Assembly (NCBI RefSeq): GCF_041381155.1 | Contig: NC_091138.1 | Location: 17,609,255 to 17,673,254, forward strand | Direction of reading: 5' to 3' | DNA length: 64,000 nt | Origin: Argopecten irradians | Taxonomy: Eukaryota; Mollusca; Bivalvia; Pectinida; Pectinidae | Shown: positions 22,065 through 33,800 of the stretch, one piece after another | How positions within the stretch are numbered: position 1 is the first letter of the stretch | Layout: each line of letters opens with the position of its first letter | Notes under the pieces: model-generated | Told to the model about the DNA's origin: nothing | Database searches by the model: none | What the model saw: the letters and a program-made list of their open reading frames with translations, nothing else | Made by a program: the position numbers and the translations under genes

Positions 22065-22695
22065 ACTTCTACAGGGGCGTAGGGCAACAGCCCCCCCTCC
22101 CCGTTCCCCAGGACGGGGGGGGGGGGGGCAAACATGTCTTTTTGCCCTCCTCCCCCCCATTTTCGCTAACTGAAATTTTCTAAAAATGCTTATTTGAAAG
22201 AAAAAAGGGTCCTCCTGCACATTTTCACGGTACTTCATTATAGAAATTTTTCCGCTGCGCGGCGCATTTCCTAAAACGTTCAAGCACATAATGTCAATCC
22301 TTAAATAGTAAAAATTCAATACACACGAACTAGACTTAAAATGTCCATCAAGGGATTCTATGTACTATTTAAAAAATTTCTCTTAAAAGATCAATTTGTT
22401 TATATGTCTTAGCGAGACAATTAATTCAGTTTTTTTTATGTTACACAACAATGTGCCGATGGTGTGAAGCCGGCATATTCAGATCGAGTAGGGTTGCATA
22501 ATGTTCTTATACTTATCATTTCTAAATGCAGGTAGCTTTAAATCGAAAAATTACCATGTTAAGAACGCTTTATAATCATTAAAATACATCGTAAAACTCA
22601 TCTCAGCAATTCTAAATCGTATTTTTTTCCCGGGGGGAGACCCTGTAGGTGCGGGGCGGGGGGTTGTTACAAATTACGTTTCATCTTCCTATGCC
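22065..22695. repeat. Possible inverted-end repeat with GC-rich tips
   Basis: Left tip GGGGCGTAGGGCAACAGCCC near 22074, right tip near 22690 reading (reverse complement) CAGTGGCATAGGAAGATG; both adjoin G/C runs. A CAGTGGCATAGGAAGG tip with a G run recurs at 63893. Boundaries are approximate. Confidence 0.35.
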
Positions 22696-22943
22696 ACTGT
22701 CCTACCTTCTGAAACTAAAATGTTCCTTGGGTAGTGGTTTTCCATGGTTTTCTTGATGTTGGATTTTCTGTACCACCCTCTGGAAAATTTTTCAATGATG
22801 TCAGTGTTCTTCGGCTCTCCCACTGTTTCCAGTTTCCTTAGAGCCATGATGAATTCTTTCATCTGTATTTGTCCAGCATCTATCGCATCCTTTAGTCTCG
22901 TTGGTGTACATTTTTCATTTCTCATTATTGACCAGTAAACCAT
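22689..22943 (-). other. Unrecognised 84-codon open frame in a possible decayed coding remnant
   Basis: Encodes a charged, lysine-rich stretch (TPTRLKDAIDAGQ, KFSRGWYRKSN). Upstream on the same strand (to about 23165) similar charged sequence continues with stops (for example IIWENWKQREN), suggesting a decayed longer reading frame, perhaps of retroelement origin. I do not recognise a family. Confidence 0.25.
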
Positions 22944-23337
22944 TTTTTTACGACCTCTAACTTTTGCTGCCGTAATAAGCTATTGTTCGCTTTCTCCTGT
23001 TTTGTTCTTTGATATTTCTTGCTCCTAGGGAGGCTTCAGCAGTATATTTTCTCTTTGTTTCCAGTTTTCCCATATAATATCGATGTCTTCATTTACAAAT
23101 GGTTCTTCAGTTCCTTTGTGAATCCTCTTTTTGAAGTTTTCTTACTTTGTATTCTTGCTTCTCTGATCTATCAGGGCGGGAGTACCTGATTACCATATAC
23201 TAGATTCGACACCTCGTATCACTCTTGTGTCAAAGACAACAATCGAGAAAATGATAACAATACGCAGTCCAATGTCTAATAAGGAAGAAGAAAATTAATG
23301 GTGATGCCAAATATCTACAAGACAGGAAAATTAATAA

Positions 23338-25189
23338 AACAAGAGGCCCAGACGGCCTGTATCGCTCACCTGGTTTTTTGTTAGTAATTATCACAATACT
23401 CTGACAAAATAAGCAAAATTGACTCCCAAAGTTTAATTTTGAATCACAACCATACAATGATGCTATTGATACCATACAAATATGCTATCCAATACATAGG
23501 TTCAGAGACAAAGTAATTTATATGAAAATAGTAGCCTAATTGACCTTTTTGACCTCGCATCTATTGCCGTTTAAGGCCCCGGGGGTCAGCCCTATCATTT
23601 GTACAATTTCAAATCCCAACCCTATTAGGATGCTACCATTGCATTATAAGTGCTCTTCCATTCTTAGTTGCAGAGAAGAAGTCGTTTATATAAAAATAGC
23701 CAAATTGACCCCTTTTGACCCCACCCTTCAGGCCCCCGGGGGGTCAGCCCCATCATTTGCAAAATTTTGAATCCAAACCCTATAAGGATGTAACCATTGC
23801 ATTATGAGCGCAATCCCATGTTATGTTGCAGAGAAAAAGTCATTTATATGGAAATTGACCACTTTTGACCCCGCCCCTCAGGGCCCCCGGGGGGTCAGCC
23901 CCATCATTTGTACAATTTGGAATCCCCACCCTATAAGGATGCTACCATTGCATAATGGGTGCTATACCATGCTTAGTTGCAGAGAAGAAGTCATTTATAT
24001 GAAAATAGCCAAATTAACCCCTTTTGACCCCGCCCCTCAGGCCCCCGGGGGGTCAGCCCTATCATTTGCACAATTTTGAATCCCCAGCCTACAAGGATGC
24101 TACCATTGCATTATGGGTGCTATACCATGCTTAGTTTCAGAGAAGAAGTTGTTTATATGGAAATAGCCAAATTGACCCCTTTTGACCCCGCCCCTCAGGC
24201 CCCCCGGGGGGTCAGCCCCATCATTTGCACAATTTGGAATCCCCACCCTATAAGGATGCTACCATTGCATAATGGGTGCTATACCATGCTTAGTTGCAGA
24301 GAAGAAGTCATTTATATGAAAATAGCCAAATTAACCCCTTTTGACCCCGCCCCTCAGGCCCCTGGGGGGTCAGCCCTATCATTTGCATAATTTTGAATCC
24401 CCATCCTATAAGCATGCTACCATTGCATTATGGGTGCTATACCATGCTTAGTTTCAGAGAAGTCGTTTATACGGAAATAGCCAAATTGGCCCCTTTTGAC
24501 CCCGCCCCCCAGGCCCCCGGGGGGTCAGCCCCATTATTTGTACAATTTTGAATCCCCACCCTATATGGATGCTACCATTGCATTATGGGTGCTATCCCAT
24601 GCTTGGTTTCAGAGAAGAAGTCATTTATACGGAAATAGCCAAATTGACCCCGCCCCTCAGGCCCCCCGGGGGTCAGCCCCATCATTTGTACAATTTTGAA
24701 TCCCCACCCTATAACGATACTACAATTGCATTATGAATGCTATCTCATGCTTAGTTTCAGAGAAGAAGTCGTTTATATGGAAATAGCCAAATTGACCCCA
24801 TTTAACCCCGCCCCTCAGGCCCCCGGGGGGTCAGCCCCATCATTTGTACAATTTTGAATCCCCACCCTATAAGGATGCTACCATTGCATTATGGGTGCTA
24901 TCCCATGCTTGGTTTCAGAGAAGAAGTCGTTTATATGGAAATAGCCAAATTGACCTCTTTTGGACCCGCCCCTCAGGCCCCCTGGGGGTCAGCCCCATCA
25001 TTTGTACAATTTTCAGTTAGTAGCCCATAAGGATGCTACCAGTCAAATTTTGTTGAAATCCGACCAGCGGTTATGGAGAAGAAGTCGATTGTTGACGGAC
25101 GCCGGACGCCGGACGACAGACGACGGACGCCAGATGCTGCGGTATCCCATAAGCTCACCTCGGTCCTTTGGACCAGGTGAGCTAAAAAA
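23338..25189 (+). mobile_element. CAAGAGGCCC element E1 with ~150-170 bp tandem core
   Basis: The left end has the palindrome AGGCCCAGACGGCCT followed by CGCTCACCTGGT; the right end has AGCTCACC...GGACCAGGTGAGCTAAAAA, a terminal hairpin whose 3' arm is also complementary to the left CGCTCACCTGGT. Between them are ~10 tandem units, each containing TTGACCCC, CAGGCCCCCGGGGGGTCAGC and ATTGCATTATGGGTGCTAT. The element ends with a GACGGACGCC-rich stretch. No transposase; non-autonomous. The structure recalls bivalve pearl/Helentron-derived elements, which is inference. Very similar to E4 at 48552. Confidence 0.8.
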
Positions 25190-27804
25190 CCCATGGTACT
25201 TTCAATATTGAACGTATTTGTTGTAATTACTCCAGGGGAACCACATGTACTGTGTATACATATGAAGGACCATGTCTTGTTTTGTGCTTCATAAAACGGG
25301 TCCCAGGTCAGTTTAGCCTATGTTAGGCTAACATTGATCTGATGAAATGTAGACTTGACCTACTTCAAATTAAGAATAATTTTATTCTTTTATTTTAAGA
25401 TCATCTTAGTTTTTTCCCAAATTCAGTAACTTTGAGCAAAATGATTATGAATTCAAGGGTCAAGGTCATTTATCTGGACAAACTTTATATTGAAGCCAGC
25501 CTTTAACACACAGCATCTCTGAACTTCTCTGTCCATTGCAAGATTTTATCCTATTTAATTAATTGAATGGAGGTCTCTGGGTCAGAATTAGTAGCTCTTC
25601 ATTCCAGCATGTTTTTTGCCAAGTCACGAGTATTGGGCCTTTTTGTTACCACCAAAAAGCCGCAAATATGCTCCATCTGCACCACAGATGCTCAAGGATT
25701 AGCTTATAACTAACTAAACTATAACAACAACTTTGCTTTCATTGATTAATTAAGTTTATTGCACATATTTAAAACTCATAAAAGGAGCATTGGTGAGGCT
25801 ACGTGTGGACTACAAGAGTTCTGAGATTTAACATATTTGGTTTATTCAAAATAATCTTGACAAATTCACTAAACCTGATTAATCCTATCACAGATCGCTT
25901 TCCACACAATCATTATAGTCAGTATCACATTCTCATAGATAAATCTCATGTGAACATTTATTAACAGACAGCTTCCATATACAAGTATGTAGCAAATTTG
26001 TGAAAAATTCAAGACATTATATAGGATACATCCAACATGTTATACGATACATAAAATGGTATTCCGTCCGCATTTTGTTGTAGAGTTACCTCCCTTGCAG
26101 TTAGGTATGCATTGTGTCTTTAGCGAGTGAAAATTGCATCATTTTCTCTGAAATGTTTGACATTACACTCGCAAACACATGACATCACAATCAATACCTA
26201 TCCATAAAGGCAGATAACTCTTTAATGTGAAAATACAGAACTGAAGGTACTTGCAATACTATAATCAGTTATTTTTGTGAAGATGATATTTTTGCAATTT
26301 CATGGAACATTGGTATGATAACAAAAAATTGATTCCTGAAATATTGAGATGTCACAAATTATTGGTTTAGATGAATGTACATTTCTAGATTCAGATAGCA
26401 GCAGAAAAAATGTATTATCAGATTAACATACATGATGAAAATATGAAAGCAAAAACAAAAATTGTATACCATTTTATATACCAATGTATGCTGGAATTAT
26501 GAACACAACTAGATATTATATCTATAAAAAGCAATGTTCACAAGCTCAAGATTACATATTAAGAAATTAATCAAGTATACCAGTAAACAAAAATACTGGT
26601 TCAGAGACCTCCTAAAAAGAGAACACTGAATGGCAAGAAATGAGGACACTAAATGGCAAATAAATAAAAAACATGTATTGGTAAAGAAAAGAGAACAATG
26701 AATTGCAAAGACAGTGAATGTAAAATACATAATAATGATGCTTTACTGATTTATCCACATTCTTTATGCATCAAGTTATGGGTAGGTAAATTTTGATTGC
26801 ATGAAAAACACCAGAAGTACAAGTCTTGCAATTCTTTCTAACACTGATAAGATATCATTACAAATGTAACATATTAATTTACATTAGTAATATAAAAGGT
26901 GACTTTTACATATAGAGTATGCAAACAAAACCCACACAGAGAGTCAAAATCTAATAGGAGGTTATAAATATCTAGAAAGAATATACAGTTTTCTATTGTC
27001 ATACTTTTGTATATGATGAATCACAGCAGTATATATATACATAACTCAAAATATGTTTAAAGAAATAGCCCTACCAATATACAGTTAGTTAGTGTTAATT
27101 TCAAATGAGATATGAAACAAGTCTTAGATGTTCCTATCATAATACAGGGAGTGTGTTATTGGACAGTTAAATAGTACTTCTTGACTAGTGAAGTAAGGAC
27201 GTAAAATCTAACTTCAGAGTTTAAAAACTACAAAAAACACAAATAAAAGTACCTTTTTCAACAACCATCAAATAAAAGTGTTTTGTTGTGCCGTCATAGA
27301 TTCCTACAGTCATGCTATTGTTCATTCTGTACATGAGTAATATACATACCGTCGTCCAATGTATTAGACTGTTAGGAGACTAGTTTTTTTGCTTATAATA
27401 ATAATAGGGTTAGGGTATTTATTCATATTTCAATGTAAAGCTGAAATTTTTCTACAAAGATGTCACAATCAGTTTCTTCAGCTCCAGCCCATGAAAACTG
27501 TTTGAAGTTGGCTGTGAGGCATATACAAGCTTAACACATCCGAGCAAATTCACTGAATAAAAGTCAAAGATCTGTGACAACAAAAGGAATGCAAAAATAT
27601 GTAAAATATTTCTCATCTCCTCCACTGATATGCTTTTTAATGGAGCTATATCAAGTTAGTGTCAGTACATCTGACTTTACCATCAACTAATAAAATTACA
27701 GATTTCTAGTTCACTGTAACATCAAACATTCAATCTCTTGACCAGCAATGAAAGAAAGAGCGTTGCAGTAAAATATCTGGTTGCCATCTGTTCACCCAAG
27801 CTTG
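25190..27804 (-). other. Presumed 3' UTR/downstream flank of the TMEM130-like gene
   Basis: No motif-bearing ORF on either strand. On the minus strand a possible AATAAA lies at 27418-27423, about 385 bp after the stop codon; how far the transcript extends is unknown. The two adjacent TTAGGG-like hexamers near 27405 are not an array. Confidence 0.35.
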
Positions 27805-30800
27805 TTACAAAGAATTGTCATTCTCACTCACAGATCCATAAGTTCTTGCTGTAGTCCTTGGTTTATGTAAGGCACTATACGAATGTTTGGGCTCAAATAG
27901 TTGACTCATTGAGCGCTTGATCCCAGATACTATTGGATGTGGCTGATCCCTGTTCAAAGCTGGGTGGAAATCAAAGTCTGCTGTCTCCACATGAGGTTTT
28001 CTCTTGATTCGCACGACATATACCCCGGCCACAATCACAATCAATATACCAAGACATGTGAAGAATATTGGGATACCGTATCCATGGGAACTGTAGGAAT
28101 CTGAAAAATTCAAATAACATTTTTTACAGTTCTTCAATAATTCTGATATATCTACCTTACCTAATTAATTTTGATGCGTAAATTATACCAGTAAAGTATT
28201 TTTTTCAGCATTTTCAGCCCCAAAGTACCTACCAAAATTACACTAGTGCAAACTTTATATGAGTTTTTACGGTAATCATCTGTAATTTTTGTTGAAAGAA
28301 AACCTATATGACTTAACTTAACAGTACATTTACCTCATAAATCATTATTTGCTTGACATATAATTCATATATCCATTGACTTAATTCGAGATATCCCCTG
28401 CTGTAATTGGTGTGTCCTATACCTGGTTATAACTAGAATAATGATCCAAAAACCATTCCGTTATAATTGGATTCATACGATTATAAACCCAATTTGTTCT
28501 TTAGTTCTGACCAAATAATTGCTGGAGGCAGGATTGAACCTGTACAGCTGTATTGATTATGAGGTCACATATTACCATTGATGTAACAAAAGTTTTATAA
28601 CAAAGTGGCAGGCGACTAGTTCTCCCCAAGTACCAATTCTTGACAAACCATTTGTAGCTGTACGATTACTGTTCAAATTACGTCAATAAAGTCATCTACT
28701 GATAGAAGACACTAACATGTTGATTTCCAAAATAAATGACTGAAAATTTGTGTGTGATCATACAAGCACACATGCGATGGCCAGAATTGGTACTCAGCGA
28801 GAACTGATCGCCTGCCACTATCCCATTCCCATGTATCTATGAAATAGCCAGATACATGTATATGACATGACAGTTAACAGGCTACTTAAAGATGCTCCAC
28901 CGCTGACAAACGGTATTTTTTCACTATCAAAAACATTAGCAGACGATTTAGTATTTTTCTTCAGTTAAAAAAATTACTAACTTTACACCATTACCACCAT
29001 TGGAAAGTTTGAGCTTCTAATTTTACTTTAAGTTAAAAATATGAAAAATAATTAATTGCATCCCGAAAAAATTCCATGACACTATATCCTATATAGAATG
29101 AAATACTGATTGCGCATGCACCAAAGGCAAAATAAATTATTTTACTAAAAATTTTTGTGCTAATTAGACATATGTATACACGATTTAACACCAATTACTG
29201 TTAAAATGATGAATATCATTTATGCTCTGTAATGTACCTGAATCATACACGTGTACAATTTCTGTCCTGTAGTATTCTAGGCTAACATCATTCTCCATCT
29301 GGAAGCAAATGCGGTAGAGACCGACACTGGGGAAGCTCACCCGAACATCAAACTGCTTCCTGTTTCCTGTCATTGGATGCTCACATGTTTTGTTGCCGCA
29401 GTTACTTAAATTGGAGTGAGCCTTACATACTTCCCAGCAAATCACTGTAGGGTTACTGTGAATACAAAACAAAGTCAGCAAATCACTGGAGGGTTACTAT
29501 GGATAAAAAATTAAGTCAGGAAATCACTGGAGAGTTACTGTAGATACAAAATAAAGTCAGCAAATCACTGGAGGGTTACTGTGGATACAAAATTAAGTCA
29601 GCAAATCACTGGAGGGTTACTTTATATACAAAATAAAGTTAGCAGAACACTGTAGGGTTACTATGGATAAAAAATAAAGTCAGCAAATTACTGGAGGGTT
29701 ACTGTGGATACAAAATAAAGTCAGGAAAACACTGGAGGGTTACTTTATATACAAAATAAAGTTAGCAAATCACTGTAGGGTTACTATGGATACAAAAAAA
29801 TAAAGTCAGCATATCACTAGAGGGTTACTTTGTATACAAAATAAAGTCAGGAAATCACTGGAGGATTACTGTGGATAAAAAATAAAATAAGCATATCACT
29901 GGAGGGTTACTATGGATACAAAATAAAGTCAGGAAATCACTGGAGGGCTAATATGGATACAAAAATAAAATCAGCAAATTACTGGAGGGTTACTATGGAT
30001 ACAAAATAAAATCAGCAATTCACTGTTGGGTTACCATGTGTGCAAAATAAAATCAGCAAATTACTGAAGGGTTACTACGGATACAAAATAAAGTCAGCAA
30101 ATCACTGTATGGTTACTGTGGATACAAAATAAAGTCACCAAATCACTGGAGGGTTACTATGGATACAAAGTAAAGTCATGAAATCACTGGAGGGTTACTT
30201 TGGATACAAAATAAAGACAGCAAATTACTGGAGGGTTACTGTGGATACAAAATAAAATCAGCAAATCACTGGAGGGTTACTATATGAATACAAAATAAAA
30301 TCACCAAATCACTGGAGGGTTACTATGGATAAACAAGAGATCCCAGAGGGATCTTGGCGCCCACCAAAGAATGATCAATGTCTGACAATGGAAAGAGGGA
30401 TCTTTTCTCTGCTTTTCAAACTTTTGCAAACATACTACATATAAAATTTGAGACAGATCGCTTCAGTACTCTCTGAGAAACAGCAGTAACAAACTTTAAC
30501 TATCAAAATCCAAGATGGCTCCTTGGCAGCCATCTTGTCAATCGATCGGTCCCAAATCGAATTATGCACAACTAGGGCCCTAGGGGAACCTACATATGAA
30601 ATTTGAGACAGATTCATTCAATACTTTCTGAGAAATAGCGATAACAATCTTTAACTATTAAAATCCAAGATGGCAGCCTGGCGGCATTTTGTTGACCGAT
30701 CGATCCAAAAACGCATTATGCACAACTAGAGCCCTAGGGGAACCTACATATGAAATTTGAGAAAGATCCCTTTAGTACTTTGTGAGATATAGCGATAACA

Positions 30801-33800
30801 ATCTTTAACTATCAAAATCCAAGATGGCTGCCTGGCGGCCATCTTGTTGACCGATCGGTCCCAAAACGCAATATGCACAACTAGGGCCCTAGGGGAACCT
30901 ACATATGAAATTTGAGACAGATCCCTTAAGTACTTTCTGAGAAATAGCGATAACAAACTTTAAGTATCAAAACCCAAGATGGCTACCTGGCAACCATCTT
31001 GTTGACCGATTGGTCCCAAAATGCAATATGCACAACTAGGGCCCTAGGGGAACCTACATATGAAATGTGAGACAGATCCCTTCAGTACTTTCTGAGAAAT
31101 AGCGATAACAAGAATTGTAAACAGACGGACGGAGGGACGGACGAAAGGACGGACGACGGACCACAGACAAAAAGCGATTTGAATAGCCCACCATCTGATG
31201 ATGGTGGCATGGGCTAAAAATAAAGTCAGGAAATCACTGTAGGGTTACTGTGGATACAAAATAAAATCAGTAAATCACTGTAGGGTTACTATGAATACAA
31301 ATAAAGTCAGCAAATCACTTGATGCAATTTTGTAATATGTATTCAAAGATGGAATAAGACGTACAATAAAAACATTCCACTGACCTTGCCTGGTAATGAA
31401 CAGTGAAGTTCAAGAGTTTGTTGACATCCACAGAAGCATTTCCAGACATGTTCCATTTCACCCATCGTATTGCATCTGCAATGTATCACATTCAGAAACC
31501 TATGTATTTAATATTCATGTACTTTTTTAAGCTTTTTATAAACTCAAAATGCATGCAGGGCATATATGACAAATGAAGAAGCTGTTTTGAACAAGGGAAC
31601 ACATATTTAAAATAGTATTGTACCATTTGAGTATGCCACAAAATCAAACAATTTTGTATAGAAATGAAATAAAACAAAAGTATATGCTATGCAAACTACA
31701 AATGTATTCATATTTTCAGTCTCGGTATTTAATAAAAATTGTATTCAAGGTAAATGAACTTTGAGACTTCAAAATGGGGAGGGGGACTTATTGGGTTGAA
31801 TATATAAAATTAGGTTCCATCAACCTTTGAAGGATAACGCATGCTTTTATTTGTATTTAAAATGTATATTTTTGAGTGTAACTGGATGGACAAGTATTAC
31901 TACCTGTAATTGAATTATCAATACTGAACACAAGTTTTTGAAAATGACATTACATTTGCATAACAATAGTTTTACAAAAATATATTTGAAAATAAACTTA
32001 ACCTTGATGTTGGTACACAACATGAACCATGAACTTACTACTAAGGTAACTTGGGGAAAATGGGTCAGTGGTAATACATATATAGAAAATGTACACTGAT
32101 CCACTATACAGACAATAGCATAAAGTAAATATTACTGCAGGTTTATATACATGTGTATTCTCTCAATATAGAGTCATATCAAGGATATGATAACTATGTA
32201 CAGGATGGGCACAATACGGTTGTCCAGCACACATGTATATGATTGAATGTCTGACCCAGTGAATGATATAAAATCTCGGTCAGGGATACATGTAAAGGTA
32301 TTGACAGAGTTTTATCTGTGTGTTATCATTTATAACATTGTATTGACAGAGTTTTATCTGTGTGTTATCATTTATAACATTGTATTGACAGAGTTTTATC
32401 TGTGTGTTATCATTTATAACATTGTATTGACAGAGTTTTATCTGTGTGTTATCATTTATAACATTGTATTGACAGAGTTTTATCTGTGTGTGTTATCATT
32501 TATAACATTGTATTGACAGAGTTTTATCTGTGTGTTATCATTTATAACATTGTATTGACAGAGTTTTATCTGTGTGTTATCATTTATAACATTGTATTGA
32601 CAGAGTTTTATCTGTGTGTTATCATTTATAACATTGTATTGACAGAGTTTTATCTGTGTGTTATCATTTATAACATTGTATTGACAGAGTTTTATCTGTG
32701 TGTTATCATTTATAACATTGTTGGGAGATATTAGAGTGTTCAGTAATTTATCACGTTCACAAACAGCTGTGATATGGAGATATTAGAGTGTTCAGTAATA
32801 TATCATGTACATGCTGCTCTCCAACCTTTTGTCATGTTGTGAAAATACACACTGTTGTCCTTTAAGTCAAGTCATGATTGGACATAAATGTATTGATGAT
32901 TCAACCAAAAAAGATTGCTTATACACAAAAGTGTGAAATACGTCTGTATGATGTTATGTAATTTAAAATAAACAATGATTGTGCAGAAAATGTGATCTTT
33001 ACTCAGTCATGAGAGGGGTTATAAAACTCCAAAACAATACATCACCCATTGAGTGAATTACTGACAGTAAGAGGTACACAAAGTCCATCTCACATAATAA
33101 AAACTTGGAAATTACAAAAACACGTTTTACATGAATAAGATTTAAAATCGCTTTCCAAATTTAAATTCTGGTCTCTTAAAATAACATACAATTATCCATT
33201 GAGCTCTCATTAATTTTGAAGACTGCATAAACTTTCAAGCTAATAATACAAAACAGGCTGGAGATTCTGCATGAATTGTGAGCATTTGTCTGTATGTTCT
33301 CAGTGGTTAAGATGTACCGACATAATACCACATGCCCTCCACCTCTGGGTCGCGAGTTCGAATCCCATGTGGGGCAGTTACCAGGTACTGACCGCTGATC
33401 GGTGGTTTTTCTCCGGGTACTCCGGCTTTCCTCCACCAACAAACCTGGCACGTCCTTAAATGACCCTGGCTGATAATAGGACGTTAAACTAATCAAACCA
33501 AAACTGTATGTTCTATTAATGGACCTTGTTACCAAAAATTTTACAGAGTTCTGTGAATCACCTTTGAACTGCACCATTACCATCCTAGTAGTGTATCCTT
33601 CAATATTAACTTACCTTTCACTTGTAAATCTTCCGACCAATCTCCTTTCTTCACCAGGAAATCATCATCCAAGGATGTGATGACTGAGACAGACAATTTT
33701 TCCACTGTTTCTGGTTTCTTTAAAGTGAACATAAATTTCGGTTTTTTAGTTTCTCCCAACAACTTTTCCCCACTAAACCACTGGAAAGAGGATGTTGGTC

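Noticed and set aside
27405..27420. Telomere-like TTAGGG sequence
   Set aside because: Only two imperfect hexamers; not an array.
32297..32722. Small repetitive peptide gene ([14 protein letters not shown] repeats)
   Set aside because: A recent 42-bp minisatellite in an intron; the reading frame is incidental and broken by a 2-bp insertion in one unit.
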